Source: Tenodera sinensis
Lineage: Eukaryota > Arthropoda > Insecta > Mantodea > Mantidae
Reading direction: 5' to 3'
Assembly (NCBI GenBank): GCA_030765045.1
Contig: CM060961.1
Span: 94,713,135 to 94,777,134 of the forward strand
Length of the DNA: 64,000 nucleotides
Part shown: positions 12,812 to 28,500 of the stretch, piece after piece
Numbering within the stretch: the stretch's first letter is position 1
Layout: each line of letters starts with the position of its first letter
Translations under genes and position numbers: made by a program
Notes under the pieces: generated by a model
Seen by the model: only the letters and a program-made list of their open reading frames with translations
Told to the model about the DNA's origin: nothing
Databases searched by the model: none

Positions 12812-12845
12812 AGAATTGCTCGTTTAGATATTACATAAGATTAAT
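12238..12845 (+). repeat. Dispersed-type repeat with internal tandem duplication and (TA)n near its end
   Basis: It begins with ACCTGGGCGACCGAGCTTCG, whose CGAGCTTCGCTCG is a hairpin. Two ~100-bp units (about 12388-12496 and 12538-12636) share CCTTTAATATC, GAGAAATTATGGCCAAAATA and GTAATTGTGACTGTTACG at high identity. The unit ends with (TA)n at 12748-12809 followed by CAAGAATTGCTCGTTTA. Ends of this kind are typical of insect interspersed repeats. I cannot fix the class. Confidence 0.6.
12748..12809. repeat. (TA)n microsatellite
   Basis: About 31 uninterrupted TA units, part of the repeat that begins at 12238. Confidence 0.97.
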
Positions 12846-13004
12846 AAATTGTATGAAAATGTTTTGGATAGTGTCATTCTTTGTTGTACTACCCATGTTT
12901 ATACTTGTGATAGGACCTATGATATGACTAGGTAGTGTAAGATATAGGGGGATTTTCTTAAAACTGTCTCGAACACTTCATCATTTATTAACACTATACG
13001 CAGG

Positions 13005-13318
13005 GCAGTGCTAGCACACCTGCCTCTGATGCGGAGGATCCGGGTTCGATCCACGATATTCCCCTAATGGGAGGTCTGGCACGGATGCACTCAGCCTCGT
13101 TAGGTCCCTGAGGGGACAATTGAGGAGCTACTTGATAAAAAAAAGTAGCGATCCCAGGTCGCGAAGGCCGCATAACCGGCCGGGAGGGCTGGAGGCGCTA
13201 ACAGCGTCCCATCCTCTAGTTCTGCACCCCACTCCTGACGCCTGTAATGCGCAGAGTGGGGACGCAGCTGCCGGACGTTAAGACTTGGTCCTCGAAGGGC
13301 TGTTGCGCTAGGGGTTAT
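13005..13318 (+). repeat. tRNA-derived SINE (family S2), copy 1
   Basis: A weak A-box (CAGTGCTAGCACACCTGCC, about 13006) and a clear B-box (GGGTTCGATCC, about 13042) head a GC-rich body. The body includes GGGAGGTCTGGCACGG, GAGGAGCTACTTGAT, CCGCATAACCGGCCGGGAG and GACGCCTGTAATG. The same blocks occur at 21868-22146 and, inverted, at 48546-48880. ATT/AGT repeats follow at 13316-13400. Confidence 0.85.
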
Positions 13319-13689
13319 TTATTATTGTTAATAATGTTATTAATATTATCATTATTAGTATTAGTAGTAGTAGTATTATCAGCACTACTAGACTAGTATT
13401 ATTAATACATTTATTACTATACTCATCACCACTATCTCTACCACGTAGTTTTGTCAACAATTCCGAGGTGCTTCAGTTCTCGTTTTATATTCTAACCGAC
13501 AAACTACTTCATTTAATTTGAAGGAAATTTTTTATTTCTATAATTTGTCTGCATGCTCAAGTATCACACAGCTTGCATAAGGTTGCGGTTGCGGCTAACA
13601 GGAAATGATACACAGACTCGTTTGGTATGCCAGACGGTATAGATGAGCAGGTTATCGTTCGCTCCTCAGTACACTCAATCCAAAGGTGG

Positions 13690-13960
13690 TCTTACATGGT
13701 CTAGGGATAACATGCTAGCTTCGAGTTCCTGAGGTCGCGCGTTCAAACCTGACGGAGGGCAATTGATCTTTTCGGGCGTCAAAATGCTTAATAAGACAAC
13801 CTTCGGAAGCGAAGTAAGGCAGTGTTCCTGTGTCTTAGATTTGCGACACGTAAAAGAACATCAAGACTGATAAAGAGGCCTCTGAGCAAAATAAAGTGGC
13901 CTTTCACACCAAGCATAGAATGGGACGCTGAGAACCGTGGCAGTTAAAGAGCGTGCATAA
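13690..13960 (+). repeat. tRNA-derived SINE (family S4), copy 1
   Basis: The head reads GGTCTAGGGATAACATGCTA (A-box region) and CGCGTTCAAACCTGACGGAG (B-box). The body contains GACACGTAAAAGAACATCAA and ACTGATAAAGAGGCCTCTGA. The minus strand at 56880-57112 has the same order: GGGGTAACATGCTAG, GGGTTCAAACCGGG, CACGTAAAAGAAC, GATAAAGAGGCCCCTGAGCA. Confidence 0.8.
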
Positions 13961-14599
13961 ATAAAGCTGACAATTTTTCCACCCATAGACGCTAGCTCAT
14001 TTATGTTCGAAGACACGAATGTTAAAAATTAATGACCAAAACTTATTTGATGGAAAACGCATTCACAAATTCACAGCATGCTAACTCTCGCCAAACTTAC
14101 CAGTTACGTGGGCATCACTAATGGGAGCTTAGTGAATGAATAAAATTGTATATAAGAGATTTAAGTATATGTAACTTGGCGATGAATCCAAATTCAGTAA
14201 GAAAATGGCAAGAACGACAGAGACTGTGGCTGAAAGTTTTACAGACGTTTAAGATTAACTACCTACCTACCCTAGGGAGGATGCTCCCCTTGTTACGTAC
14301 CATGAGGGAAGATCCATGGAGCCTGCTATGAATGTAGCTATAAATCTTGTTCGTGGAGGCCTGAAACTCCTTCATTATGCAAGCAAATTGATGGCTGATA
14401 TAAAAACTCGTGAATTCTTTCACTTATAGCTCCATCTCTGTATTAGGGGTTTTAAGATGTAAACAGAATACTTTTCAATCACCTTCTTAAATCCTCCCAA
14501 AAGGCTAAATAAATAGCTGGTTGAAACAGATAGTCAGTTTTCAAATATATTTTTGCAATGTTGTTTTCATTGCATATCATCATGTTAGTTAAGACAGTA

Positions 14600-15085
14600 G
14601 TGTGAGAATGTTCCGTGGCAAAGTGTGAGGCTCGCATTCGATTCCCTTGCCCGACCTTTCTGACCTAAGGCTTGCTAGGCAAATGCTGGGAAGGATAATT
14701 GCATTTCTGCCTTTTTATTTCGTTTTATTAATCGTCCCTTGATTCTTCCAGGGTCGCAAGTGTCAGCGAAGGCACAACTTAGCAAGGATGATAGGCACAC
14801 AGGACCTCTTTCCATCCTCGTTGTCTGTGGGATGCGGGTGGAAAAGTGGGGGCGTTGGATCCCGTGCTGAGGCCCACCTGACTCCGGAATAGGTGTCATC
14901 AAACTTGGGAAACCTTACAGACTTTTGTCAATGTCTGTGTCGTTAGTCTGGATCTGGCACCCAGTATCTCCTCTCACTTCATCCTTCCTCCCTGGGGTGC
15001 CCCTTTGGGGGTATAGGTACAATAAGTCCATCTTCAGTGCCGAGCCCCCTCCGTATATCTCCTATTCCTCAGAGACAGTCCTGCT
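14600..15085 (+). repeat. Long tRNA-headed repeat (family S5), copy 1
   Basis: The head has a B-box-like GCATTCGATTCCCTTGCC (about 14634), then CTAGGCAAATGCTGGGAAGG, CGCAAGTGTCAGCGAAGG, GAAACCTTACAGACT, TGTCAATGTCT and CTCCTCTCACTTCATCCTT. The same series, in the same order, runs on the minus strand from 53090 down to about 52640, so the two are copies of one long GC-rich element. Confidence 0.75.
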
Positions 15086-17040
15086 GTTACATTTCGTTTT
15101 TAAGGTAATATTTCAGCATTCTAATACGTATACCGTTAACGAATGAGTTTCTATTCCCTATATCTAGAACTATGATATAGTGAGGCACAAAATTTATATA
15201 CGTAACTTAACGTACCTAACATAACACTAGGGTATATTGATCCAAGACTAAGCCAGCTGGCCACACATGGGATGTGTGAACTGAAAATTTTGTTTACGTT
15301 GCTCTCTATTTAACATACCTACCTGTTATAAGATTTGAACGTTCACGCTTGACTCTATAAACAAGAAAATTAAATGGCTAAAATAACTGTTACATTCAGT
15401 TCTATCTTATTTCAATGCCTGCCTACTTTTTCATGATTATTAAGACGTTTATTTATTTATTTTGTACTAACATGTACATTTGTCTAATCTCTCAGACCAT
15501 CAGCAACATTTTAACAATTAATTACTTGATAACTTGAAATCTCACATGCTAAATTTGAGGGCTCAGCCATGTACGTCCCTCATATGAGATGATTCCAGGT
15601 TAAATAAGTGGTGATAGGGATGATGAATTAAACATAGTGTACAGTGTGTGGTCTGTTTTGTTTATGTAAGTAGTTTATATAGGGAGAATTGCCTATGAAT
15701 GTTCAAATACTTAATCTAGAATAAAAGTATTTAAACCATCTATATTCCGCAGAGCACTAATGTCTGTATCTAAACGCTTTGCAAGCAGCAGATATACGCA
15801 GCTGAGAACAAGGAAGTTTTCAACATTAGTGGCAGGTCAAGAGCCTATGATACTTTTAGAACGCTGTGAACCAAGTGATGTTTTCTAATAAATGATTGTA
15901 ATTATTGCCAGAAACAATTATTGGTGTATTGTAAAAGGAAAGAAAATTTATTCTGTTGCGTAATATATAGAGCTTTATAATAACCCTTCCGTGTGAACAT
16001 ATAGTTTAACACTCAATCAAGATTGTATTTGTTCAAAATATTACAAAAGAATATATAATAGATATTTAGAGGCTTAGCAAACGGAGGCTCAAATTAGAAC
16101 AGGGTATATTCTAAGAGCCACCATTCATTAATCCTAATTTTGTAATTATTGTTTACAATAATTAAGCTACGTTAAAGTAGTTTAGTATACGTTGTGTATT
16201 TAGTATATTTATTGAAGTTTATTTATTGCAGAAACGATATCTTAAGAAAGTTATGTACGCTTTGGAAAAAAACGACACGATCGTTAACATTGTTCTTACA
16301 TTCTGCAATTTTGGATGCTAGTTTCACTTGCGAATCACGGTTCATCACGGTCCAATATGTAACTATTAATATACTTCCAGAAAAGTAAAAGAAAGTTTAT
16401 TTATGCAGTCGAGGATATAAATGGAATACTGTTGCAGAAGGAAACGTAGAAGATAGCGTAGAGGGTAAAAAGAAAACTGCTGATGTAATACATAGAGGAG
16501 AAAGTGCAATTATTATGAGGAATGTGAAAAACAACGCTTCTGATAATACAGAAAAGGTGCCTCTAACAAGTTTGTATTACAAATTGTAATGGTTGCTATA
16601 TTACAATAACTTTTAATTAGGGGAAAAAGTTTTTTTTAATACATATTATGAAGAAAAAAAAATTGATGCTCATCATTTGTTTAACCTGCATTTTGTTTTG
16701 ATAGCTTGTTTTCTGTTTTATTAGAATATAAACCTTAACTTTTGTTGCCTAGTAACTAAAAACTAAAGCATCAGTGATTGTTAAACTAGTAGATAAAATC
16801 AAGTTACATTGCTAAAGAAATTTTTTAATTTTTTAACAAACCTTATCTCAGACTTCATTGTGGAGGTAAAAAATAATACATTCTACTTAATGTAGTTACG
16901 GTTATTCGAAACAAGGATTTCGAAGTAATTGATGATTTTTGAGCCAAGAGGTCAGTTACTTTCTCATTGTTTATGGTGACTCAAAGATCCAGTTTTTATA
17001 AATCACAAGTCTTTGTCTTTTTAATGTAGATATATTTTTA
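15086..17040. other. Unrecognised AT-rich DNA
   Basis: No gene, repeat family member or structured element was recognised by eye. Confidence 0.4.
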
Positions 17041-17049
17041 TTATTATTG

Positions 17050-20310
<3,261 letters not shown>

Positions 20311-20356
<46 letters not shown>

Positions 20357-20575
20357 ACAGACACACAGACACACAGACACACAGACACACAGACACACAG
20401 ACACACACACAGACACACACACACAGACACACACAGACAGACACACACAGACAGACACACACACACAGACACACACACAGACACACACACAGACACACAC
20501 ACACACACACAGACACACACACAGACACACACACACAGACACACACACACAGACACACACACAGACACACACATA

Positions 20576-20629
<54 letters not shown>

Positions 20630-20652
20630 CAGAGAGACAGAGAGAGAGAGGG
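20311..20652. repeat. Compound C10 / (CA)n-(CAGA)n / (GA)n microsatellite
   Basis: A C homopolymer (20311-20320) leads into CA repeats with regularly spaced CAGA interruptions (20321-20610), then GA repeats to about 20652. The R-B flanks of the CA tract at 5297 are not seen here, so this is a different locus type. Confidence 0.95.
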
Positions 20653-21313
20653 AGAAGAGCAGCAATTGAATTATGTAGTAATATCCATTCTGTGGAAGCA
20701 CGGAAATAAAGAAAAGCAATGCTCAATAGGATCAGATATTCTACGCTGCTCCTGCTGTGTAACATTTGAATGCCCCTTCTTAATACACACGTCATTGTAT
20801 GATAACCCTGCCGCATGTCATACTGGATTTGAATATAATTTGCCTTTCATGTATCTGTGAGGCAAACGTGAAAACCTCTATGCTTTAGTATAAGTTTGAA
20901 GAAGAACTTCACTGTCGGTTGTCAAGGTACCATTAAAGAACATGCTGAACTGAAACTCTTGTTTTACAGCACTAATTTTACCACAAGCTTAAGACAGTAG
21001 CGCTGCCCCCTTTAGTATTTAAATTACCTTCTTTAAATTCCATGAATATATGCATCAGTTGTGTAGGGGAACATTTTCATGGGAAGTAAGTAACATAGAG
21101 CCTTTGTATATGTTGGACTGTCCCTCTGGATCCAATTTGCGGATAGATTGTGAAAGTGGAATCTTTGAAAGTGGAATACAACGTATACGAATCCATAAAA
21201 ACACAAATATATGCAGAGTTTACGTTAACTTTCCAGAGGCATTTGTCTGGACACTTACATGCACCTGTGTAATGAATCAAACTCAAGAACTCCATAGGTT
21301 TACTTCCTCTAGC
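20653..21313. other. Unrecognised sequence
   Basis: Nothing beyond non-homologous short open frames. Confidence 0.4.
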
Positions 21314-22460
21314 ACAGCAATGTCCAACCGTGTCTCTTTGGAGACACGTAATTAGCGGCTACTCCCCACTCCACTCTTTCAGTCGGAGGGCGAAACTGCT
21401 CTTGCTTGTGACGTGTACAAAGTCAAACAGTCAGTACCCAGTAACGGACACAAACAAGCGATTCCATGGCAGTTTCTTAGTCATAGCTTCAATTTTCTGA
21501 CAATATTGTCAGAAGACCGCTTCCATTCTGGGTGACCTTTTCATAAATAGTAAACAGTAGTAAACAGTCTTACTAAATAAAAAAACTGTGCATCTGGTTA
21601 AAGCACAAAGTTTATGTGTAAGTCGCTTTTGTTGTTGTTTTTGTTTCTTTATTTTTGCCTTTTTTTTGTTGGGGGGGGGTTCATTTTGAGTGAACCAATT
21701 CCGAGTTACTCTTTATTATTTGTGTGAATTTGCCAATATTTATGCTTTCCTCTAATACGAATATGTTATTTATTTCTTATCTTTTGGTCTTGCAAAGAGA
21801 ACGGAAGTTTTAAAGCATTTCATAGCAACCAACTCTTAAAGCATTTCACTATCGCTTAAAGCCCACCATCGCGGAGGACCCGGGTTCGATCCCCGCTACC
21901 AGCATGGGGATTTTATCCCCTCTGGGAGGTCTGGCACGGGGTCCCGGGGGGACTAACTGAGGAGCTACTTGATGGACAAGTAATGTCCCCAGGTATAGAA
22001 GACCGCATAACTGGCCGGGAGGGCTCGTGGCGCTGACCACGTCCCGCCCTCCAGTACTGCACCTCACCAATGACGCCTGTAGTGGGCAAAGGTGGGGGAC
22101 GGGCGGTAGGCCTTGGCCTTTAGTGGGCTGTCACGACGGGGTTTAGTTAAAGCCCACCGTATTCCCATATTCCCCTTGTACCTACAAGAAAATTAGCAAT
22201 AAAATACTTACGTACTGAAAATGCTTATGTCCGTTAAAATGTAGTAGACTGAAGAATAAGCATTTGCAAGGATACATATATCTGCGAACAGTTTTTCCAA
22301 ATTTCCAATATTAAAAGTCTGTATCGCAATATGTTGCGCGACGATCACTTGGTGTATATTCTAAGGCTATACACTTCAACTTCGTCACCAAGAAACTTCT
22401 TAAACGTAAGCAGTACCAAAGAAGTAATTAATAAACAGATGTTTATCGCATAAACTTTTT
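21314..22460. mobile_element. hAT-like non-autonomous element, copy 1, interrupted by a SINE
   Basis: The left end (CAGCAATGTCCAACCGTGTC) and block ACACAAACAAGCGATTC match 57977-58140. The right part (TGTATCGCAATA, ACGACGATCACTTGGTG, AAACGTAAGCAGTACCAAA, GTTTATCGCATAA) matches 58385-58525. A family S2 SINE is inserted at 21868-22146. The right terminal repeat is not recognisable in this copy. There is no coding capacity. Confidence 0.65.
21856..22158 (+). repeat. tRNA-derived SINE (family S2), copy 2, with 12-bp target duplication
   Basis: The insert at 21868-22146 lies between perfect copies of TTAAAGCCCACC (21856-21867 and 22147-22158). It begins immediately before the B-box (CCCGGGTTCGATCCC), so the A-box half of the head is missing: 5' truncated on arrival. 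The body is shared with 13005-13318 and 48546-48880. Confidence 0.88.
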
Positions 22461-24639
22461 AGAGATGTTTTCACATATTTACATAAAATCACATAATTAC
22501 TTTTAAGTCACAATGGAACCTTTTTAATGCTCAACTACACAGGCCAGATGCCACACTTTGTTATTCATTATTGAAAGAACTGATATGTTAGTTGGAAGAA
22601 AACAAACATCCAGCTTTCTCAAGCTACATAAGCCCACAAGAATGGGGAATTACCCCACTGCCTTGTGCCTGATTAAGCATTACTGCTTGAAGCCCGGTAA
22701 TCTATACTCTGATACTTGTAGCTGGCCATTAAACTGGATAATTATTCATTTGTAAATCCCCAAAGTTGTATAATCTACTTGTTCTGTGGTATTAGGAAGT
22801 AGTATATCGACAGTTTTGAGCTTACAGTAGATTAAACATGCCCAGAGTGAAAAATAGCGCAGGTTACCTTGCGCAACAATATGTTGCAGAATTTAAGTAT
22901 CTCAGTTGTGATGGTAAAATCCTGTATTCTAACTCGTGAGGTAAAGCTATAAGCCAAACCAACGTTCACAAGCAATATTTAAGGAAGTATGTGTTGTATA
23001 CTGTAATTCAGTACTTGGTAATCCCTTCCAAGAATAATGTCTGGTGAATATCAAGTAAATTTATGTTAGCTCAGACATTCAGACCTTAAATATTTTATTT
23101 GTTTCGCACATATTTTTGACATCTTCAGCACATAAAATAATTAATATTTCGCAAGTTTTTAGCACCTAAAAATGCGAGCCCTACGTGTAATAAAATATTT
23201 CGTTTAATTAACATGTTTATTGTAAGATGCAGGTGCTCTCATTGTGTGTTTCTGTGAATCATGACTCGAAGACTAATCAGCACCTGGAGTCCGGTCTGAG
23301 GCAAATCACTGGGTCTGGTGCAGTCATTATATCTTTCTTCAGCAGTGTTGTATTAAAGGCACTCTCTTTGATGTACCTACTTTGGCTCCTCATATTAAGA
23401 TCTGAAGCAACTTCACAAACTGCACATCAGAGAGTACACAGCAAGAGAGGGACCATTTGTCTGTGTCCTAATTACCCATAATGCATTGCACGTCCTCGAA
23501 TCTCGTTTAGTTGTTACTGCATTTACTAGTCTAACTTAATGATATATACTAAGGCATAACAACTCGTCATTTAAGACAAATGTTAAGAAAGATTTTATTC
23601 ATAAAACCTTAGGCAAATTGTTACAAAATATCGTGAACTTGTTGAAAAGAAAGAAAAGAAGGTATTATATTTAAATACATATATAAAACATGGCACTGAA
23701 AATAATTTATAATATATACTAAGGGAAGTCGAAATGGCCTATATCTCCAATGTTAATAGATGATCCATTATCTAGTATACTATTTGAGAGAATTAGCTGA
23801 ATTTTTAAAACATGTTCAGTAGTATTTTTATGGTTGAATGGTGAAACAAAACCACATTTTCTTCATCAGAAACAAAGTTATGAGTTTTTAATACAACGCC
23901 TGGATTTTTATTGAAACATAAGGGCTTTCAAATTAAAATAACTAACTAGTATATCTGATACATAAAACCTTTTCCATTAAAATGCAACTTATTTGGTTAC
24001 AAATGTATGAGAGATAATAGGGCATATGTGTAGAAAATTAATAGTTCTTCAGAAAAATGCAGTTGAACAAGATGAGAGAGTCCGAAACCTATATGCAACT
24101 TTATTTTCAATAGTAATTTTAAGGTATTTATGATTATTCTGTGAGACTTATACCTTTCTATTCGCTCTGCTTATACCAAAATAAAAGGAGGATCTGAAAT
24201 ACTAAATTTTACTGGAAGTAAAACCTGAATTTGGAAAAAGAGCTTAAAATTCACCAATTCATCTCCCCTTAAAATTAATTGTGAAAATTCAGTGAGAAAA
24301 ATAATAGTAACGATTTTCATATGTTAAGTTTCGCAACCGATCGTAAAACTATTATTCATAAAAAAGCTTTTCGTGAAGAAAGAAGACAATATTTCTAAAT
24401 ATTGTATAGAAAGATAGATTGCATCCAAAGATAATTGTGTAATTAGGGTTATAAATATAGTTAGAAGCTTCATACAGTAAAAATTGTGACCAGTCTGTCG
24501 ATTTTAACATTCTATTAAAAATACTTCTTCCAAATACTGTTCCATCGGCATCACTCTGAGTGTAGAAAGGAATCTCAATGCGAAATTTCACTAAGTCTAA
24601 GCCAAAAGGGACAATAAAAGTAGGGTAAAACCGTGCAAG
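22461..24639. other. Unrecognised AT-rich DNA
   Basis: No supported gene or repeat. The short stretch ATATTCCCCTTGTACCTACA at 22170-22205, just upstream, resembles the 3' half of the R-B repeat. Confidence 0.4.
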
Positions 24640-24735
24640 GTGGCTACGCGGTAACGTGTGAGGTTCACATTTGGGAGGTCCCGGGTTCATATTCTCTGGA
24701 CGGACCAATATGACTTGGATTTTTCGTGGTTTCAT
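24640..24735 (+). repeat. SINE head fragment
   Basis: An A-box-like GGTGGCTACGCGGTAACG (about 24641) and B-box-like CCCGGGTTCATATTC (about 24680) stand in tRNA spacing, followed by a short body. It resembles the head of family S5. Confidence 0.55.
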
Positions 24736-25991
24736 AGTAAAGCATATTTCAGGTGTTTAAATACGATGAAGCAATTATTTATTTTGGTTGACGCATACGT
24801 TCATCTCTGTCGAAGATGTCACCTTTAAGATCTATAAGATCTCGTCGCCAGGATCTCTTATCCTGTGTTTGGTGTCCGGACTAGCTCTAGCAGAGGTAGT
24901 ACTAATCTGCAGAGTATGCGTGAGTTGTGGTAGGAATGGAACCAAACGAAGAATTAACCAACATTTAACTTTATTTGCAAATTTCCAAATTTGTAGAGAA
25001 CTGCCGACGATATTTAAAGAGAATGTAACTTTGCAACTTCAACTGCTACGTTATATTTGAACTTTGTCACCCTTTGGCGACCGCCGAAAAATGTATACGC
25101 GCCAGCTTACGTACAAATCACGAAGTTGTACGTGCACTCCCGGCTCGATTCAAGACGAGTGTGTGTGTTGCGTTGCATTTGTTTTGCGTGGGCGACACGA
25201 AGGAAGCGATTTCCATTGGCCAGCTTTAGAGCATGTCATGGTAAGATACGAATCAGCCCGCGTAATCGTTAGAGCTTTGTACGCACAACAATTGTAACCT
25301 TATCACTCATTTAAATCTGCCTAGGCTTCCATTCTTGAGACTTTAATCTATTCAGCTTTATTACGTCTTCCCCTTAACTATAGATTAGAATCTCCTTTTG
25401 TTTCTTTCTATTATCAATTACATATATTCACATTATAATTTTGATTTCACGGCTCACGTTGGTGTCATGTTTGAAGCAGGATTAGGCAATCGTAGATACA
25501 ACAGTTTTGATGCCGAATTACATAGTATTTTGTCGGTCCACCGTGATAATACTGTTTGAAGCAACAATGCTTCACGCCACCTAATAATGCCTCAGAGTCC
25601 CTTTGACTCAGTCCTTTGCCGCCGATAAAGCCATGGGGTTTCTCTCCCTGGGTATGCGTGGGTAGCGCTTTGAAAGAATCACACCAATTCAGATAATGTC
25701 TTAAAACATACACTAATTCCACTGAGACGTTGTCGATCAATGTACATATATTGTAAAATAGTTCAACAAACAAAACTTTGCTCACAATTATACACCTAAA
25801 ATATGGTTTACTGTGATAATTGATTTCCACGCAGTTAGCCACTCCAGAAACTTACATCTGTTCACGACAAACCAGAAAAAAAACGACCGTTTGCTCTGAC
25901 TAAAGAAAAACGCCGTTGAAACTACTAAGTTTTTTTAAATTTGCGAGGCTATCGCCTTTCTGCGTTCGTTTTCTCTATCATTTTTATTGAA
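24736..25991. other. Unrecognised sequence
   Basis: Open frames of 70-125 codons at 24788-25297 and 25465-25842 were inspected. None has a recognisable motif, a convincing start or a splice framework. I see no supported gene. Confidence 0.4.
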
Positions 25992-26349
<358 letters not shown>

Positions 26350-26689
26350 CTTAAATTCTGCTTAAATGATTAATTTTATATGTCTAACTTCGGAATCAAG
26401 AGCACGATCTTTTTTAGCTGATGATTTGTTTTTATGATCTATATTGGTCGGCAACCCCTCATTGCAAATAGGGAAAATATTGGAAACATTTTTGCTTTTA
26501 ATGGTCCTTCCAACGTGTGGTTGAATATTGCCTCAATTTTGTGTTTCTGAAAATGATTATAAAATCATAATTTAATGCTTACGTAAAGGTTCAAAAGTGA
26601 TATGCGACTCCCTGCTCTTAAACTCAAAACCTTGTACATACTGTTGTACTTGTGGTGTTCCACACTGCTTTTGTATTTCCAGGTGTGTT

Positions 26690-26840
26690 TACTTATTTGT
26701 TTGTTTTTATTTTGTGCTGTCCAAGGCGCTTTAGCTAACTCTTTAAGTGTCTTAATTATATCATTTTAAATTGTCTCCAAAGAAAAGCAAGGCTATTGGG
26801 CAAGTGCAACCTAGGTATATAGGTTGCAGGGACAAATTTC
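26690..26840 (+). repeat. R-A repeat fragment, copy 2
   Basis: The stretch from TTATTTTGTGCTGTCC through TCTCCAAAGAAAAGCAAGGC and GGGCAAGTGCAACCTAGG parallels 7820-7985. Ends are absent. AT-rich DNA with no recognised feature lies on both sides (26350-26690 and 26841-27500). Confidence 0.6.
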
Positions 26841-27501
26841 ATTTGAACCACGAACTGCAACTGAGAAGTGCCCACTATAGCCTAATTGCAGTCTGTTACT
26901 GATTGCCTACTATTGATGCAATGTTTCCTAATCTTGTATAGTGGGTATTTATTCTGTTAAATCTATGTAAAGAACTAAATGAGTGTAAACCTTATGAATA
27001 GTGAGGAGAGCGCTTCTGTCGTGCTGGCACGAAGAGTGGTCAGCTCTCCGCACTAATGAGGTTAAAGGAGTGAAAGAAGTTCCGATAAACTGGGTAACAT
27101 CTCGCGTATCTCGTCGCGGGGAAATGATTTTGGCTTGGTTACCCATTGGCCATTGCAATTTTACGTATGGTTACCTTTTTAAACGGGACTCCGCTTCTCT
27201 GGTCTACTGTGCGACAAACTTTTGTTGGTCCACCATGTGCTGCTAGAATGTGTTTCCTCAGAGCATCTTCCAGAGTCTTTGCAACTGCCTGTCAGACTTG
27301 CAGAGGTCTGTCGGACGACAAGCACGCGTTCGAAAGTGTTTTGAAGTTTTTGGTAAGCAAACATGAGCCTGAGTATTTGAAATTTCAGAAATTTAAATTT
27401 CATATTTACTCGACCTTTTTATAGCTTTGTTTTAATTCTGACTTTTGCCCCTTTGGTACATATCTGCTTTTTACTAGTATTTTATTTTATATTGAAATAT
27501 A

Positions 27502-28117
27502 CCGTTCATTGACTTCGAAAAAGCTTTTGATTTTATGGATAGATGTAAGTTATGGGATCTACTGAACAAAAAAGGTATTCTCTTGCATGTAATTAATATT
27601 ATTAGGAGTTTATATAGTTACACAAGAATAGTTATAAATCTAAACGGAACAAAAACAGAAGAGATTAAAGCGAATCGGGAAGTTAGGCAAGGATGCAGCC
27701 TTTCTTTAATGCTCTTCAATATTTATTTAGATAAGCTGATTAAAAACTGGAAACACGAAATTAACTCAGTGATAAAACTAGGGAAAACTAAATTTAATAA
27801 ATGTCTTAGTATGTGCTGATGACGTTGTGGTCATACAGAATAATGAGGAAAATCTACAGAGGGCAGTGATTAAATTGCATACAATATGCAAGGAGTAAAT
27901 TTAAGAATATCAAAACGAAAAACTTACATAATGGCACACCATGGGAAATATCCTGTCAATTATTGTGGAACAATAAATAAAACTGTGAGGAATAAGATGC
28001 GAAAGGAATCAAAATTGAAATTATATAAGACAATGACAATACCAGTTTTGTTATACGGAAGCGAATCATGGATTTTAAAACAGGACAGAAGTAAGATACA
28101 GAGTGCAGTGTTAAAGG

Positions 28118-28118
<1 letters not shown>
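27502..28118 (+). pseudogene. LINE reverse transcriptase, 5' half of a split, decayed copy
   Basis: The frame reads PFIDFEKAFDFMDR, then VRQGCSLSLMLFNIYLDKL, which are conserved reverse transcriptase palm motifs. A frameshift follows, and the catalytic box appears as CADDVVVIQ at 27813, where F/YADD is usual. After NLRISKRKT a deletion joins directly to KLYKTMTIPVLLYGSESW, a block near the C-terminus of many insect LINE ORF2 proteins. The N-terminal endonuclease is missing. The gene is interrupted at 28119 by the Gag-only element and continues at 29949. Its order and motifs support a non-LTR reverse transcriptase; the clade is not resolved. Confidence 0.88.

Positions 28119-28119
<1 letters not shown>

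Positions 28120-28160
<41 letters not shown>
28120..28160 (-). other. Poly(A) tail of the Gag-only retrotransposon
   Basis: An uninterrupted T run on the plus strand, adjacent to the left target duplication, marks the 3' end of the element. Its length and purity suggest a fairly recent insertion. Confidence 0.9.
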
Positions 28161-28161
<1 letters not shown>

Positions 28162-28199
28162 TGGGGAAAAAGTCTACTTACGCCCTAACCGCATGCAAG

Positions 28200-28240
28200 C
28201 ATGCGAGTGTGAGACTCCTACCCGGGCTTCGAACCCGGGC
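28200..28240 (-). other. T-arm-like hairpin in the retrotransposon 3' region
   Basis: On the minus strand, GCCCGGGTTCGAAGCCCGGG (within 28217-28240) has the form of a tRNA T-arm: a G/C stem closing a TTCGAA loop. It also satisfies the pol III B-box consensus. It lies about 60-80 bases from the poly(A) tail. Confidence 0.6.
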
Positions 28241-28500
28241 AGCCTACTCACTAAAAAACCCCACCGGAAGTATTGAGGTCAAAACCTCATTGCTGCAGTA
28301 CCGCATAGATGCACCTGCGCATTCTGTGGTGATAAATGAATGCTGCCTGCGAGTGGCAGTAACAGCGAGTGAAATTACTGAAGTGCCAGAGGACAAACAT
28401 AACCTAAGCCCTGAGTGCCCCCTGGTAGCAAGTGATGGTGAATGTTATGAGTGATGAACTCTGTAGTGGTGGTGGATGATGTCGTTGATCTGTCATGGTG

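Noticed and set aside
24352..24735. 127-codon minus-strand frame
   Set aside because: Its N-terminal part is a SINE head and the remainder is AT-rich with no motif.
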